DNA from: Ruminococcaceae bacterium UBA7147
Lineage (GTDB): Bacteria; Bacillota; Clostridia; Oscillospirales; Acutalibacteraceae
Assembly: GCA_002491825.1 (NCBI GenBank)
Contig: DKWR01000017.1
Coordinates: 1-11,514, forward strand
DNA: 11,514 nt
Direction: 5' to 3'
In this document: positions 4,971 through 11,514 of the stretch, piece by piece
How the letters are laid out: the number at the start of each line of letters is the position of its first letter
Numbering within the stretch: position 1 is the stretch's first letter
Notes under the pieces: model-generated
Told to the model about the DNA's origin: nothing
The model's input: the letters and a program-made list of their open reading frames with translations, nothing else
The model's database searches: none
Translations under genes and position numbers: made by a program

Positions 4971-4986
4971 TTTTTTAAGGTAAAAA

Positions 4987-5220
4987 ATGAAAAAAATACT
5001 GATTGCTCTGATCAAATTCTATCAAGCCGCCATTTCTCCGCATCTGGGAGCTAACTGCAAGTACATTCCCACCTGTTCGCAGTACGGAATCGAGGCTATT
5101 GAGCGCTTCGGCGCACTAAAGGGCTTTGCACTTACATTCTGGCGTATTCTGCGTTGCAATCCCTTTTCCAAGGGCGGCTATGATCCTGTTCCCGAAAAAA
5201 GGACAGGCAGGAGAAATTAG
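4987..5220 (+). CDS. yidD: Membrane protein insertion efficiency factor YidD
   Basis: A small membrane-associated protein of 77 residues that in E. coli assists YidC-dependent insertion. An N-terminal amphipathic helix (MKKILIALIKFYQAAISP) is followed by the family core CKYIPTCSQYGIEAIERFG (24-42), and then RILRCNPFSKGGYDPVP (53-69). The three conserved cysteines Cys24, Cys30 and Cys57 are present. The Lys/Arg-rich tail (KRTGRRN) is a common variable end. The start is supported by AAGG 6 bases upstream. It lies between rnpA and yidC as in most bacteria, and is probably cotranscribed with both. Confidence 0.94.
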   Translation: MKKILIALIKFYQAAISPHLGANCKYIPTCSQYGIEAIERFGALKGFALTFWRILRCNPFSKGGYDPVPEKRTGRRN

Positions 5221-5278
5221 CAACACGCATATTGTATTTGCTGTGATTGCACATTTTACTCAAAAGTGAGGTAACAAT

Positions 5279-6265
5279 ATGCAAATCTTCGGATTTCTCG
5301 GAAGCTTGCTGGGCTACATACTCTGGGGAGCTTTCTATATACTCAAGGATTTCGGTCTTTCCATTATCGTATTTACCGTTATAGTCAAGCTGATACTTTT
5401 CCCGTTTTCCGTTAAACAGCAGAAGTCTATGGCGGGTACTGCAAGGCTTTCCAAAAAGCAAAAGGAGCTTCAGGAAAAGTATGCCAACAACAGGCAGAAG
5501 CTTCAGGAAGAAACAAGTAAGCTCTATGAAAAAGAGGGCGTAAAGCCTATGGGCGGTTGTCTTACGACGCTTCTTCCCATGCTTGTAATTTTTGGTATTT
5601 TCTACGCAGTTGCCTATCCGCTCACCAACACTCTTCACTTAAACAGTGAAGATGTAAACAATGCACTTTCCTACATCAACACAATACCCGGATATTCTGC
5701 AAGCGCAAATCCCACATATCAGGAAATCAGCCTGCTAAAAGTTTTCCCCAACATTATGAATACCGAGGCTATTCAGGGAATCTTCAATGCACAGGAAATT
5801 TCTACAATCCAGATGTTCATCGGAGGCTTTAAGCCGTTCGGTGTCGATTTGCTTGCTATTCCAAATGAATTCGGTCTTTTCTCGTGGTATACTCTTTTCC
5901 CTGTATTCTGCTTTGCTTCCAACGTTGGAGCTCAGTTGATTACTATGAGAATTAACAAAAACCAGATGGCTCAGCAGCAGGGCTGTATGAAGATTATGCT
6001 TATCGGTATGCCGCTGTTCTCCGCATATATCGCATTCAATGTACCTGCGGCAGTTGCATACTACTGGATTATTTCGGCTTTGATAAGCCTTGTTCAGTCA
6101 ATTGTGCTCGGCAAAATTTTCAGTCCGGCACAGCTTACTGCAAATTCAGAGGCAAGACACGCTGCATTAATGTTTGAAAACGAGGCAAAAATCCCCTATG
6201 TATACGCACCGCACGAGCTTAAATCAGGCGAGGGTGCAAACACAAAGAAGAAAAAGAAGAAATAA
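5279..6265 (+). CDS. yidC: Membrane protein insertase YidC/Oxa1
   Basis: Inserts membrane proteins alone or with SecYEG. At 328 residues it is the short Gram-positive form without the E. coli-type large periplasmic domain. Hydrophobic segments are visible at about 4-20, 25-45, 96-115, 203-222 and 236-278 (likely two segments). A basic coiled-coil-like cytoplasmic hairpin lies at about 46-90 (QQKSM, KKQKELQEKY). The first segment is not followed by a lipobox cysteine, so no lipoprotein signal is evident, unlike Bacillus SpoIIIJ. The membrane-embedded groove residue, usually Arg in the second segment (Arg73 in SpoIIIJ), aligns with Lys37 in VIVKLILFPFSVKQ. The C-terminal tail ends in seven consecutive lysines (after NT), fitting ribosome contact. 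The loop at about 120-200 is longer than in Bacillus. The start follows GTGAGG by 7 bases. Confidence 0.95.
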   Translation: MQIFGFLGSLLGYILWGAFYILKDFGLSIIVFTVIVKLILFPFSVKQQKSMAGTARLSKKQKELQEKYANNRQKLQEETSKLYEKEGVKPMGGCLTTLLPMLVIFGIFYAVAYPLTNTLHLNSEDVNNALSYINTIPGYSASANPTYQEISLLKVFPNIMNTEAIQGIFNAQEISTIQMFIGGFKPFGVDLLAIPNEFGLFSWYTLFPVFCFASNVGAQLITMRINKNQMAQQQGCMKIMLIGMPLFSAYIAFNVPAAVAYYWIISALISLVQSIVLGKIFSPAQLTANSEARHAALMFENEAKIPYVYAPHELKSGEGANTKKKKKK

Positions 6266-6302
6266 TTTTAAATATATTCAAACGAAATAAAGGTGAAAAA
6301 TC

Positions 6303-7091
6303 GTGATTAAAGAAGTAATCGGCGTTGGTGAAACAGAGCTTGACGCTCTTAACGACGCAAAAAGACAGCTCGGTCTTGATGAAACAGACGAGGTTGAATT
6401 TGAACTTATCCAGCGTGCCGAGAAAAAGAAGTTCGGTCTTTTCGGCGGCGCTCCTGCAAAAGTAAAGGTAACGCTCAAGGCTACTCCCGAAGATAAGGCA
6501 GAGGAATTTTTGAGAAATGTCCTCAACAAGATGAATCTTCAGAGCGTTGTAATTGAAAAGAAATCAATCGAAGGCGGCGTAGAGTTTGACCTTTCGGGCG
6601 AGGACGTTGGCTTTGTAATCGGCAGAAGAGGCGAAACTCTCGACTCTCTCCAGTATCTTACAAGTCTTGTTGCAAACCACGCAGACAGCGGCTATTTCAA
6701 GGTAACAATCGACACAGGCAACTACAGAGAAAAGAGAGAAAAAACTCTTGAAATTCTCGGCAGAAAGCTTGCTTTCAAGGCTGTCAAGACAGGCAGAAAG
6801 ACAAACCTTGAGCCTATGAATCCCTACGAGAGAAGAATTATCCACACAGCCGTTCAGAAGGTAAACGGAGCTATTTCGTGGAGCGAGGGCGAAAATGCTA
6901 ACCGTCACGTTGTTATCGGACCCGACCCCAAGACAAGAAATAATTTCCACAAGGGCGGCTATAACAAAGGCAGAGGCGGCAGACGTCCGTACAACGCTAA
7001 CCGCAATTACAATTCTGCTCCTGCAAATCCCGACAGAAAGCCCCTCAATGAGGGCGACGGCACAGGTCTTTACGGAAGAATTGATAAGTGA
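6303..7091 (+). CDS. jag: RNA-binding protein Jag (KhpB/EloR)
   Basis: A cytoplasmic RNA-binding protein which in streptococci and lactobacilli, as KhpB/EloR, pairs with KhpA and affects cell elongation. It has 262 residues. Domains: Jag-N at about 1-50 (ending KKKFGLFGGAPAKV, the family's conserved KKxFGxF segment), KH type II at about 62-138 with the GxxG loop GRRG (107-110), R3H at about 142-206 with Arg177 and His181 in ERRIIH. The tail after about 207 is unusual: Gly, Arg and Asn rich (KGGYNKGRGGRRPYNANRN), likely disordered and RNA-binding. The start is GTG at 6303, with AAAGGTG 7 bases upstream; no better ATG exists in frame. It lies 37 bases after yidC, the standard position, and is closed by a terminator. 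Confidence 0.95.
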   Translation: MIKEVIGVGETELDALNDAKRQLGLDETDEVEFELIQRAEKKKFGLFGGAPAKVKVTLKATPEDKAEEFLRNVLNKMNLQSVVIEKKSIEGGVEFDLSGEDVGFVIGRRGETLDSLQYLTSLVANHADSGYFKVTIDTGNYREKREKTLEILGRKLAFKAVKTGRKTNLEPMNPYERRIIHTAVQKVNGAISWSEGENANRHVVIGPDPKTRNNFHKGGYNKGRGGRRPYNANRNYNSAPANPDRKPLNEGDGTGLYGRIDK

Positions 7092-7101
7092 ATTTAAAAC
7101 G

Positions 7102-7129
7102 AAGGGCAGAGCAATCTGCCCTTATTTTG
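7102..7129 (+). terminator. Rho-independent terminator after jag
   Basis: AAGGGCAGA (7102-7110) pairs perfectly with TCTGCCCTT (7115-7123) around a GCAA tetraloop, followed by ATTTTG. It separates the rpmH-jag unit from mnmE. Confidence 0.9.
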
Positions 7130-7141
7130 TAGTATTGAAAA

Positions 7142-7150
7142 TGTTATAAA
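7142..7150 (+). promoter_or_regulatory. Possible extended -10 promoter of mnmE
   Basis: TGT followed by TATAAA (7145-7150), an extended -10 box just after the jag terminator and 44 bases before the mnmE ATG. The matching -35 region (about 7122-7127, TTATTT) is poor and falls in the terminator's T-run. A promoter is expected here because of the terminator upstream. Confidence 0.4.
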
Positions 7151-7193
7151 TAAAACACTACATCATCTCTTTAATTATGTGCGTGGGTGTAAT

Positions 7194-8561
7194 ATGAACG
7201 AAAAAACTATTGCCGCCATCAGCACCGCACAGGGCGAGGGCGGAATCGGCGTTATCAGAATTTCGGGCGAAAAAGCCCTTGAAATTGCCGACAAAATTTT
7301 TAAAAATATAAATAATAAAAAAATAACCGAGATGAAAGGTTACACAGCCGCTTTCGGCAAAATCTGTCATAACGGTGAGGAAATTGACGAAGCTGTTGCG
7401 CTCGTCTTTCGTGCGCCGCACAGCTACACAGGCGAGGACGTTGTCGAGCTTTCGTGCCACGGCGGAATTTACCTGACTAAACAGGTTCTTCGTGCTGCAC
7501 TTTCGGCAGGCGCATATCCTGCGCAGGCAGGCGAGTTTACAAAACGTGCATTCCTCAACGGCAAAATCGACCTCACAGAGGCAGAGGCTGTAATTGACTT
7601 AATCAGCGCAAAAAGCAAATCCGCCGCAAGAGCCGCTCTTTTTGTTAAGGACGGTGCGCTCCGCAAAAAGATTGACGGTGTTAAGAATGATTTGCTTTCG
7701 CTTGTTTCTCACCTTTCTGCCTGGGCGGACTACCCCGAGGAGGATATTGCCGAGGTCACTGACGATATGATTTCCGACACGTGCAAAAATTCCGTTGCCG
7801 CTCTCGAAAAGCTCCTTGCAAGCTATGACAGCGGGCAAGCGGTAAAACAGGGAATAGATACGGTAATTGCAGGCAAGCCGAACGTCGGCAAAAGCACGCT
7901 TATGAACCTGCTTTCGGGTTGCGAAAAGAGTATTGTTACCGACATTCCCGGCACGACAAGGGATATTGTTGAGGACACCGTTCTTGTCGGCGACGTTATT
8001 CTGCGCCTCAGCGACACGGCAGGCTTGCGTGAAACCGAGGACGCCGTTGAGAAAATCGGTGTTGACCGAGCAAGAAAACGCCTTACACAATGCGGACTTC
8101 TGCTTGCGGTGTTTGACAACAGCAGAGAGCTTGACGACGAAGACAAGGCGTTGCTTGATTCTGCAAAGGACGTTCCGTCAATTGCAATTATCAACAAGAC
8201 AGACCTTGAACAAAAGCTTGAAACAAGCTATATTTCAGATAATATTAGCAAGATAGTATATATTTCAGCCGTAAACGGAGAAGGACACGAGGAGCTTGTA
8301 AAAGCAGTTGAAGAAATTGCAGGCACTGCAAACCTCAATCCGAGCGAGGGAATATTATCTAACGAACGCCAGAGGCTGGCGGTCAGCAATGCGCTGAACT
8401 CAATTAAAGAGGCTGAAAACGCTTTATCTTTTGGAATGACGTTTGACGCTGTAACGGTTTCACTTGAGGACGCAATTTCGGAATTGCTGGAGCTGACAGG
8501 CGAAAAGACAAGCGACGAGGTAATTGATAGGGTGTTCCACAACTTCTGTGTAGGTAAATAG
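7194..8561 (+). CDS. mnmE: tRNA uridine-5-carboxymethylaminomethyl modification GTPase
   Basis: With MnmG it makes the (carboxymethyl)aminomethyl group at C5 of wobble U34 in several tRNAs, using a tetrahydrofolate one-carbon unit. It has 455 residues, the normal size. The N-terminal folate-binding domain (about 1-118) opens with TIAAISTAQGEGGIGVIRISG, a helical domain follows, and a Ras-like G domain is inserted at about 216-375: P-loop GKPNVGKST (227-235), PGTTRD (252-257), DTAG (274-277), NKTD (334-337). The protein ends in FHNFCVGK, the C(I/L/V)GK tail whose cysteine is essential in the family. The ATG at 7194 matches the family N-terminus; an in-frame GTG at 7179 would add five residues and is less likely. 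GGGTG at 7184-7188 is a modest ribosome site. Element copy B begins at the last base of the stop codon. Confidence 0.96.
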   Translation: MNEKTIAAISTAQGEGGIGVIRISGEKALEIADKIFKNINNKKITEMKGYTAAFGKICHNGEEIDEAVALVFRAPHSYTGEDVVELSCHGGIYLTKQVLRAALSAGAYPAQAGEFTKRAFLNGKIDLTEAEAVIDLISAKSKSAARAALFVKDGALRKKIDGVKNDLLSLVSHLSAWADYPEEDIAEVTDDMISDTCKNSVAALEKLLASYDSGQAVKQGIDTVIAGKPNVGKSTLMNLLSGCEKSIVTDIPGTTRDIVEDTVLVGDVILRLSDTAGLRETEDAVEKIGVDRARKRLTQCGLLLAVFDNSRELDDEDKALLDSAKDVPSIAIINKTDLEQKLETSYISDNISKIVYISAVNGEGHEELVKAVEEIAGTANLNPSEGILSNERQRLAVSNALNSIKEAENALSFGMTFDAVTVSLEDAISELLELTGEKTSDEVIDRVFHNFCVGK

Positions 8562-8652
8562 TCGAGTGCCTCGACACGCAATCCGAGACTAAGGGTTAGT
8601 TTGTGAGAATAGAATGCTATCCCGACTTTTAAGTTTATACATCGGTTACGTT
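8561..8652 (+). repeat. Dispersed intergenic hairpin element, copy B
   Basis: It begins with hairpin GTCGAG-TGC-CTCGAC (8561-8575), the first G being the last base of the mnmE stop codon. Relative to copies A and C the second base pair is T-A instead of C-G, both arms having changed together. The end block (8629-8652) matches AAGTT(G/T)ATA...GGT(A/T)ACGTT in the others. The middle is more diverged and contains its own inverted repeat CTAA-GGG-TTAG. The spacer up to mnmG also has a TATAAT (8666-8671) with a poor -35, which could serve mnmG. Confidence 0.7.
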
Positions 8653-8679
8653 TTTATTAATACGTTATAATTTATTATT

Positions 8680-8714
8680 AATTCCGAATTACGCATTCCG
8701 CATTCCGAATTGAA
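8680..8714. repeat. Degenerate heptanucleotide tandem repeat, copy 3
   Basis: Five in-register units: AATTCCG, AATTACG, CATTCCG, CATTCCG and the end unit AATTGAA, 17 bases before the mnmG ATG. It is the longest of the three tracts, and its end unit is identical to that at 24-30. Confidence 0.75.
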
Positions 8715-8731
8715 TTACTGGGGTTGATTTT

Positions 8732-10600
8732 ATGACAACTTATTTTGCAGGCAATTACGACATTGCCGTTATCGGCGCAGGTCACGCCGGAATTGAAGCC
8801 GCTCTTGCGTCTGCACGGCTCGGCTGTAAAACTGCGATTTTTACAATAAATATGGACGCTGTCGGGAACTGCCCCTGCAATCCGTCAATCGGCGGTACTG
8901 CAAAGGGACATCTTGTGCGTGAGATTGACGCTCTCGGCGGCGAGATGGGCAAGACTGCTGACGAATGCTTTTTGCAGTCACGTATGCTGAATCGTGGCAA
9001 AGGTCCTGCCGTTCATTCGCTCCGTGCGCAGATTGACAGGCGCAAATACTCCGACACTATGAAGCACAAGCTTGAGCTGCAGAAAAATCTTGAGCTGCGT
9101 CAGGCTGAAATTATCGATATTCAAAAGTACGAAAACGGCTACACTCTCACAACAAGAATGCTGGCTGTTTACGAGTGCAAGGCTGTTATTATTGCTACAG
9201 GCACATACCTTGGCGGAAGAATTTTCGTAGGTGAGGTTTCCTACGAAAGCGGTCCCGACGGAATTTTCCCTGCAACGGAGCTTGGCAAAAGCCTTAAAAA
9301 TCTCGGACTTCCACTCCGTCGTTTCAAGACAGGCACTCCTGCAAGAGTGCTCAAAAGCTCTATTGACTTTTCGGAGCTTGAAGTACAGAAGGGCGACGAG
9401 CCACCACAGCCGTTTTCCTACGAAACCGAACACCTCGGCGAAAACAAGGTTGACTGCCACATAAGCTGGACAAATGACGACACAAAGCAGGTTATTCTTG
9501 AAAATATCCACCGCTCACCGCTTTACGCAGGTAGAATTGAGGGCGTTGGTCCTCGTTACTGTCCGAGCTTTGAGGACAAGATTATGCGCTTTAAGGACAA
9601 GCCTCGTCATCAGCTTTTCATTGAGCCTTGCGGTTTAAGCACAGAAGAAATGTACTTGCAGGGAATGAGCTCGTCACTCCCCGAGGAAGTTCAGCTCAAA
9701 TTCTACCGCACAATCAAAGGTCTTGAGCACTGCGTAATTATGCGCCCTGCGTATGCGATTGAATACGACTGCGTTGACCCTCTTGCTATGAACGCAACGC
9801 TCGAATTTAAAGATTTTCCGAATCTCTACGGTGCAGGACAGTTCAACGGCAGTTCGGGCTACGAGGAAGCCGCCGCACAGGGACTTGTTGCCGGAATCAA
9901 CGCCGCACTAAAGGTGCTTGGCAGAGAACAGGTAATTTTCACACGTGACAATTCCTATATAGGCACACTCGTTGATGACCTTGTGACAAAGGGTGCAAAC
10001 GAGCCGTACAGAATGATGACTTCACGAAGTGAGTACAGACTTGTGCTCCGTCAGGACAACGCCGACGAAAGGCTCACTCCCCTCGGATACGAAATCGGAC
10101 TTATCAGCGAAGAACGTTACAATAAATTCCTCAAAAAGCAGGAACAGAAGAAAGCCGAAATCAAACGTCTTAAATCAACCGTAATTTCACCGACCGAGGA
10201 AGTAAACAAAATACTTGTTTCACGTGAAACATCTGAAATCACAACCGGTGTTCGCCTGATTGATTTGCTCAAACGTCCACAGCTCGGCTACGAAGAGCTT
10301 AAAACTGTTGATACTGACCGTCCCGACCTCGACCCGAACATATTTGAACAGGTTGAAATTGAAATCAAGTACGAGGGATATATTCAGAAACAGCTAAAGC
10401 AGGTTGAGCAGATGAGAAAGCTTGAAACAAAGCTTTTGCCAAAGGACTTTGATTATCGTGAAATCAAAGGCTTAAGACTTGAAGCACAGGAAAAGCTCAA
10501 CAAAATCAAGCCGCTAAACATCGGACAGGCATCGAGAATTTCGGGCGTATCACCTGCCGACATCAGCGTTCTGCTGATTTGGCTTGCACAGAACAAATAA
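8732..10600 (+). CDS. mnmG: tRNA uridine-5-carboxymethylaminomethyl modification enzyme MnmG (GidA)
   Basis: The FAD- and NADH-using partner of MnmE in wobble-uridine modification. It has 622 residues, full length for the long (GidA) form. The N-terminal Rossmann motif IAVIGAGHAGIEAALASARLG carries GAGHAG at 15-20. CNPSIGGTAKGHLVREIDALGGEMG (49-73) is the family signature. Both catalytically important cysteines are at their E. coli positions, Cys47 and Cys277 (RYCPSFEDK). AGQFNGSSGYEEAAAQGL is the second conserved FAD segment, and the C-terminal helical region binds MnmE and tRNA. The ATG follows CTGGGG by 8 bases, a modest ribosome site. Codons 495-500 (LVSRET) contain a perfect parS palindrome. 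rsmG follows after 12 bases, so the two are cotranscribed. mnmE lies upstream but a 170-base spacer with repeats intervenes. Confidence 0.97.
   Translation: MTTYFAGNYDIAVIGAGHAGIEAALASARLGCKTAIFTINMDAVGNCPCNPSIGGTAKGHLVREIDALGGEMGKTADECFLQSRMLNRGKGPAVHSLRAQIDRRKYSDTMKHKLELQKNLELRQAEIIDIQKYENGYTLTTRMLAVYECKAVIIATGTYLGGRIFVGEVSYESGPDGIFPATELGKSLKNLGLPLRRFKTGTPARVLKSSIDFSELEVQKGDEPPQPFSYETEHLGENKVDCHISWTNDDTKQVILENIHRSPLYAGRIEGVGPRYCPSFEDKIMRFKDKPRHQLFIEPCGLSTEEMYLQGMSSSLPEEVQLKFYRTIKGLEHCVIMRPAYAIEYDCVDPLAMNATLEFKDFPNLYGAGQFNGSSGYEEAAAQGLVAGINAALKVLGREQVIFTRDNSYIGTLVDDLVTKGANEPYRMMTSRSEYRLVLRQDNADERLTPLGYEIGLISEERYNKFLKKQEQKKAEIKRLKSTVISPTEEVNKILVSRETSEITTGVRLIDLLKRPQLGYEELKTVDTDRPDLDPNIFEQVEIEIKYEGYIQKQLKQVEQMRKLETKLLPKDFDYREIKGLRLEAQEKLNKIKPLNIGQASRISGVSPADISVLLIWLAQNK
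10216..10231. other. parS: parS centromere site inside mnmG
   Basis: TGTTTCACGTGAAACA is a perfect 16-bp palindrome and an exact match to the bacterial ParB/Spo0J binding consensus TGTTNCACGTGAAACA. ParB proteins bind such sites near the replication origin and spread along DNA as CTP-driven clamps for chromosome segregation and SMC loading. It lies within codons 495-500 of mnmG. It predicts parA/parB (soj/spo0J) near by, commonly just downstream of rsmG, which would be outside this window. It is the only full match seen. Confidence 0.93.
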
Positions 10601-10612
10601 TCGGGTGACGAA

Positions 10613-11326
10613 ATGGACATAAAAGAAATTATAAAATCAGCTACAGCAGGCTACAATATTCAGCTCACAGACTTTCAGCTTGAACAGCTTGAAAAGTATT
10701 TCAGATTGCTGGTTGAATGGAACGAGAAAATCAATCTCACCGCTATAACCGACGAGCAGGGCGTTGCAGTAAAGCACTTTGCCGACAGTCTTGCTCTGTT
10801 CAATTACGTTGATATTCCCAAAAATTCGACGATAATCGACGTCGGCACAGGCGCAGGCTTCCCCGGAATTATACTCAAGATTGCTCGTCCCGATATTAAC
10901 CTTACTCTGCTCGACAGTCTGCAAAAGCGACTCAACTTTTTAGATACCGTATTAACCGAACTTTCGCTTGACGCAACGCTTATTCACAGCAGGGCAGAGG
11001 ACGGCGGACAGGATATTGATTTAAGAGAAAGCTTTGACTTTGTCGTATCACGTGCCGTTGCAAGGATGAATGTGCTTGCGGAGTATTGCTTGCCGTACAC
11101 AAGATTGAGCGGAAGTTTTGTATCCCTCAAAGGTCCTGACGCTGAAAACGAAATTGCAGACGGCAGAAAGGCAATTCAGACGCTCGGCGGAAAAATCAAA
11201 AACATTCACACCTTTTCACTTGCACTCAACGGTGGAGAGAGGACTATTATAGAAATTGAAAAGATTGTACCAACTCCCGACAAGTATCCGAGAAGCTATG
11301 GCAAGATAAAAGCAAAACCGTTATAA
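10613..11326 (+). CDS. rsmG: 16S rRNA (guanine-527-N7)-methyltransferase RsmG (GidB)
   Basis: Methylates N7 of G527 in the 530 loop of 16S rRNA using S-adenosylmethionine; loss in other species gives low-level streptomycin resistance. It has 237 residues, the usual size for Firmicutes. Motifs: NEKINLTAI (37-45), KHFADSL (54-60), the SAM-binding loop DVGTGAGFPG (76-85), the acidic residue after the second strand in LLDSLQKRLNFL (Asp101), SRAVARM near 149, and LKGP at about 183. The ATG has GGGTGA 4 bases upstream, in the 12-base gap after mnmG, so the two form one operon. A terminator follows at 11353-11392. Confidence 0.96.
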   Translation: MDIKEIIKSATAGYNIQLTDFQLEQLEKYFRLLVEWNEKINLTAITDEQGVAVKHFADSLALFNYVDIPKNSTIIDVGTGAGFPGIILKIARPDINLTLLDSLQKRLNFLDTVLTELSLDATLIHSRAEDGGQDIDLRESFDFVVSRAVARMNVLAEYCLPYTRLSGSFVSLKGPDAENEIADGRKAIQTLGGKIKNIHTFSLALNGGERTIIEIEKIVPTPDKYPRSYGKIKAKPL

Positions 11327-11352
11327 GACTATATAATAAAACTAAATTACAA

Positions 11353-11392
11353 CGCAGGGAAAACATTGATGTTTACCTGCGCTATTTTATTT
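11353..11392 (+). terminator. Rho-independent terminator after rsmG
   Basis: CGCAGG (11353-11358) pairs with CCTGCG (11376-11381), and inside it AAACAT pairs with ATGTTT around a TG loop; CTATTTTATTT follows. It ends the mnmG-rsmG unit before element copy C. Confidence 0.85.
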
Positions 11393-11408
11393 AATAAACA
11401 ATAATTTA

Positions 11409-11500
11409 GCCGAGTGCCTCGGCGGGCAAATTGAGTGAAAAAGTCAGTTTGTTTGGATAGAATTGTAGCCCGAATTTCAAGTTGATATGTAGGTGACGTT
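11409..11500 (+). repeat. Dispersed intergenic hairpin element, copy C
   Basis: GCCGAG-TGC-CTCGGC (11409-11423), then a middle segment close to copy A without its 26-base insertion, and the end block AAGTTGATATGTAGGTGACGTT (about 11479-11500). Here the end block extends into a perfect hairpin TGACGT-TTCGGG-ACGTCA (11494-11511). GGGC near 11423-11426 can pair with GCCC near 11468-11471. This copy lies after a terminator, not directly after a stop codon. The window ends 3 bases past the last hairpin. Confidence 0.7.
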
Positions 11501-11514
11501 TCGGGACGTCAAGG

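Noticed and set aside
7179..7193. GTG start for mnmE at 7179
   Set aside because: The five extra residues (MRGCN) do not match the family N-terminus, and GGGTG is better placed for the ATG at 7194.
8680..8714. CRISPR-like repeat-spacer array
   Set aside because: Units are 7 bases with no spacers; it is a simple tandem repeat.

Overview
The window reads as chromosomal DNA of a low-to-mid-GC Firmicute, most likely a Ruminococcus-like member of the Oscillospiraceae/Clostridia. Codon usage, strong Shine-Dalgarno sites, TTGACA/TATAAT promoters and a one-membrane-domain YidC without the large periplasmic domain all point that way; genus-level placement is inference. Its core is the conserved origin-proximal cluster rpmH-rnpA-yidD-yidC-jag-mnmE-mnmG-rsmG, all on the + strand. 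A perfect 16-bp parS palindrome inside mnmG supports an origin-proximal position. No dnaA lies upstream of rpmH here.

Layout: (1) 1-30, a degenerate heptanucleotide repeat tract. (2) 102-893 (-), a predicted lipoprotein with two lipocalin-like repeats, divergent from guaB. (3) 1096-2577, guaB (IMP dehydrogenase). (4) 2578-2837, a gene-free spacer holding copy A of a dispersed hairpin element, a second hairpin and heptamer repeats. (5) 2838-3788, a ROK-family glucokinase, followed by a strong terminator. (6) 3860-4260, a compact locus that looks like a type I toxin-antitoxin module: a 26-codon hydrophobic peptide with its ribosome binding site closed in a hairpin, and a convergent short antisense RNA with a near-consensus promoter on the other strand. 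(7) 4363-7129, rpmH (44 aa) with its own promoter and a downstream terminator/attenuator, then rnpA, yidD, yidC and jag, closed by a terminator. (8) 7194-8561, mnmE, followed by element copy B plus heptamer repeats. (9) 8732-11326, mnmG and rsmG, only 12 bases apart, then a terminator and element copy C up to the window end.

The genes cover nucleotide synthesis (guaB), sugar phosphorylation (ROK kinase), the ribosome and tRNA processing (rpmH, rnpA), membrane protein insertion (yidD, yidC, jag), wobble-uridine modification of tRNA (mnmE with mnmG, whose products form one complex) and 16S rRNA methylation (rsmG).

The least explained parts are intergenic: the candidate type I toxin-antitoxin locus with mirrored 5' ends, a three-copy roughly 92-118 nt element whose leading hairpin shows a compensatory base-pair change, and the heptamer tracts that follow that element before the next gene. 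All statements come from reading the sequence by eye; no database search was done.
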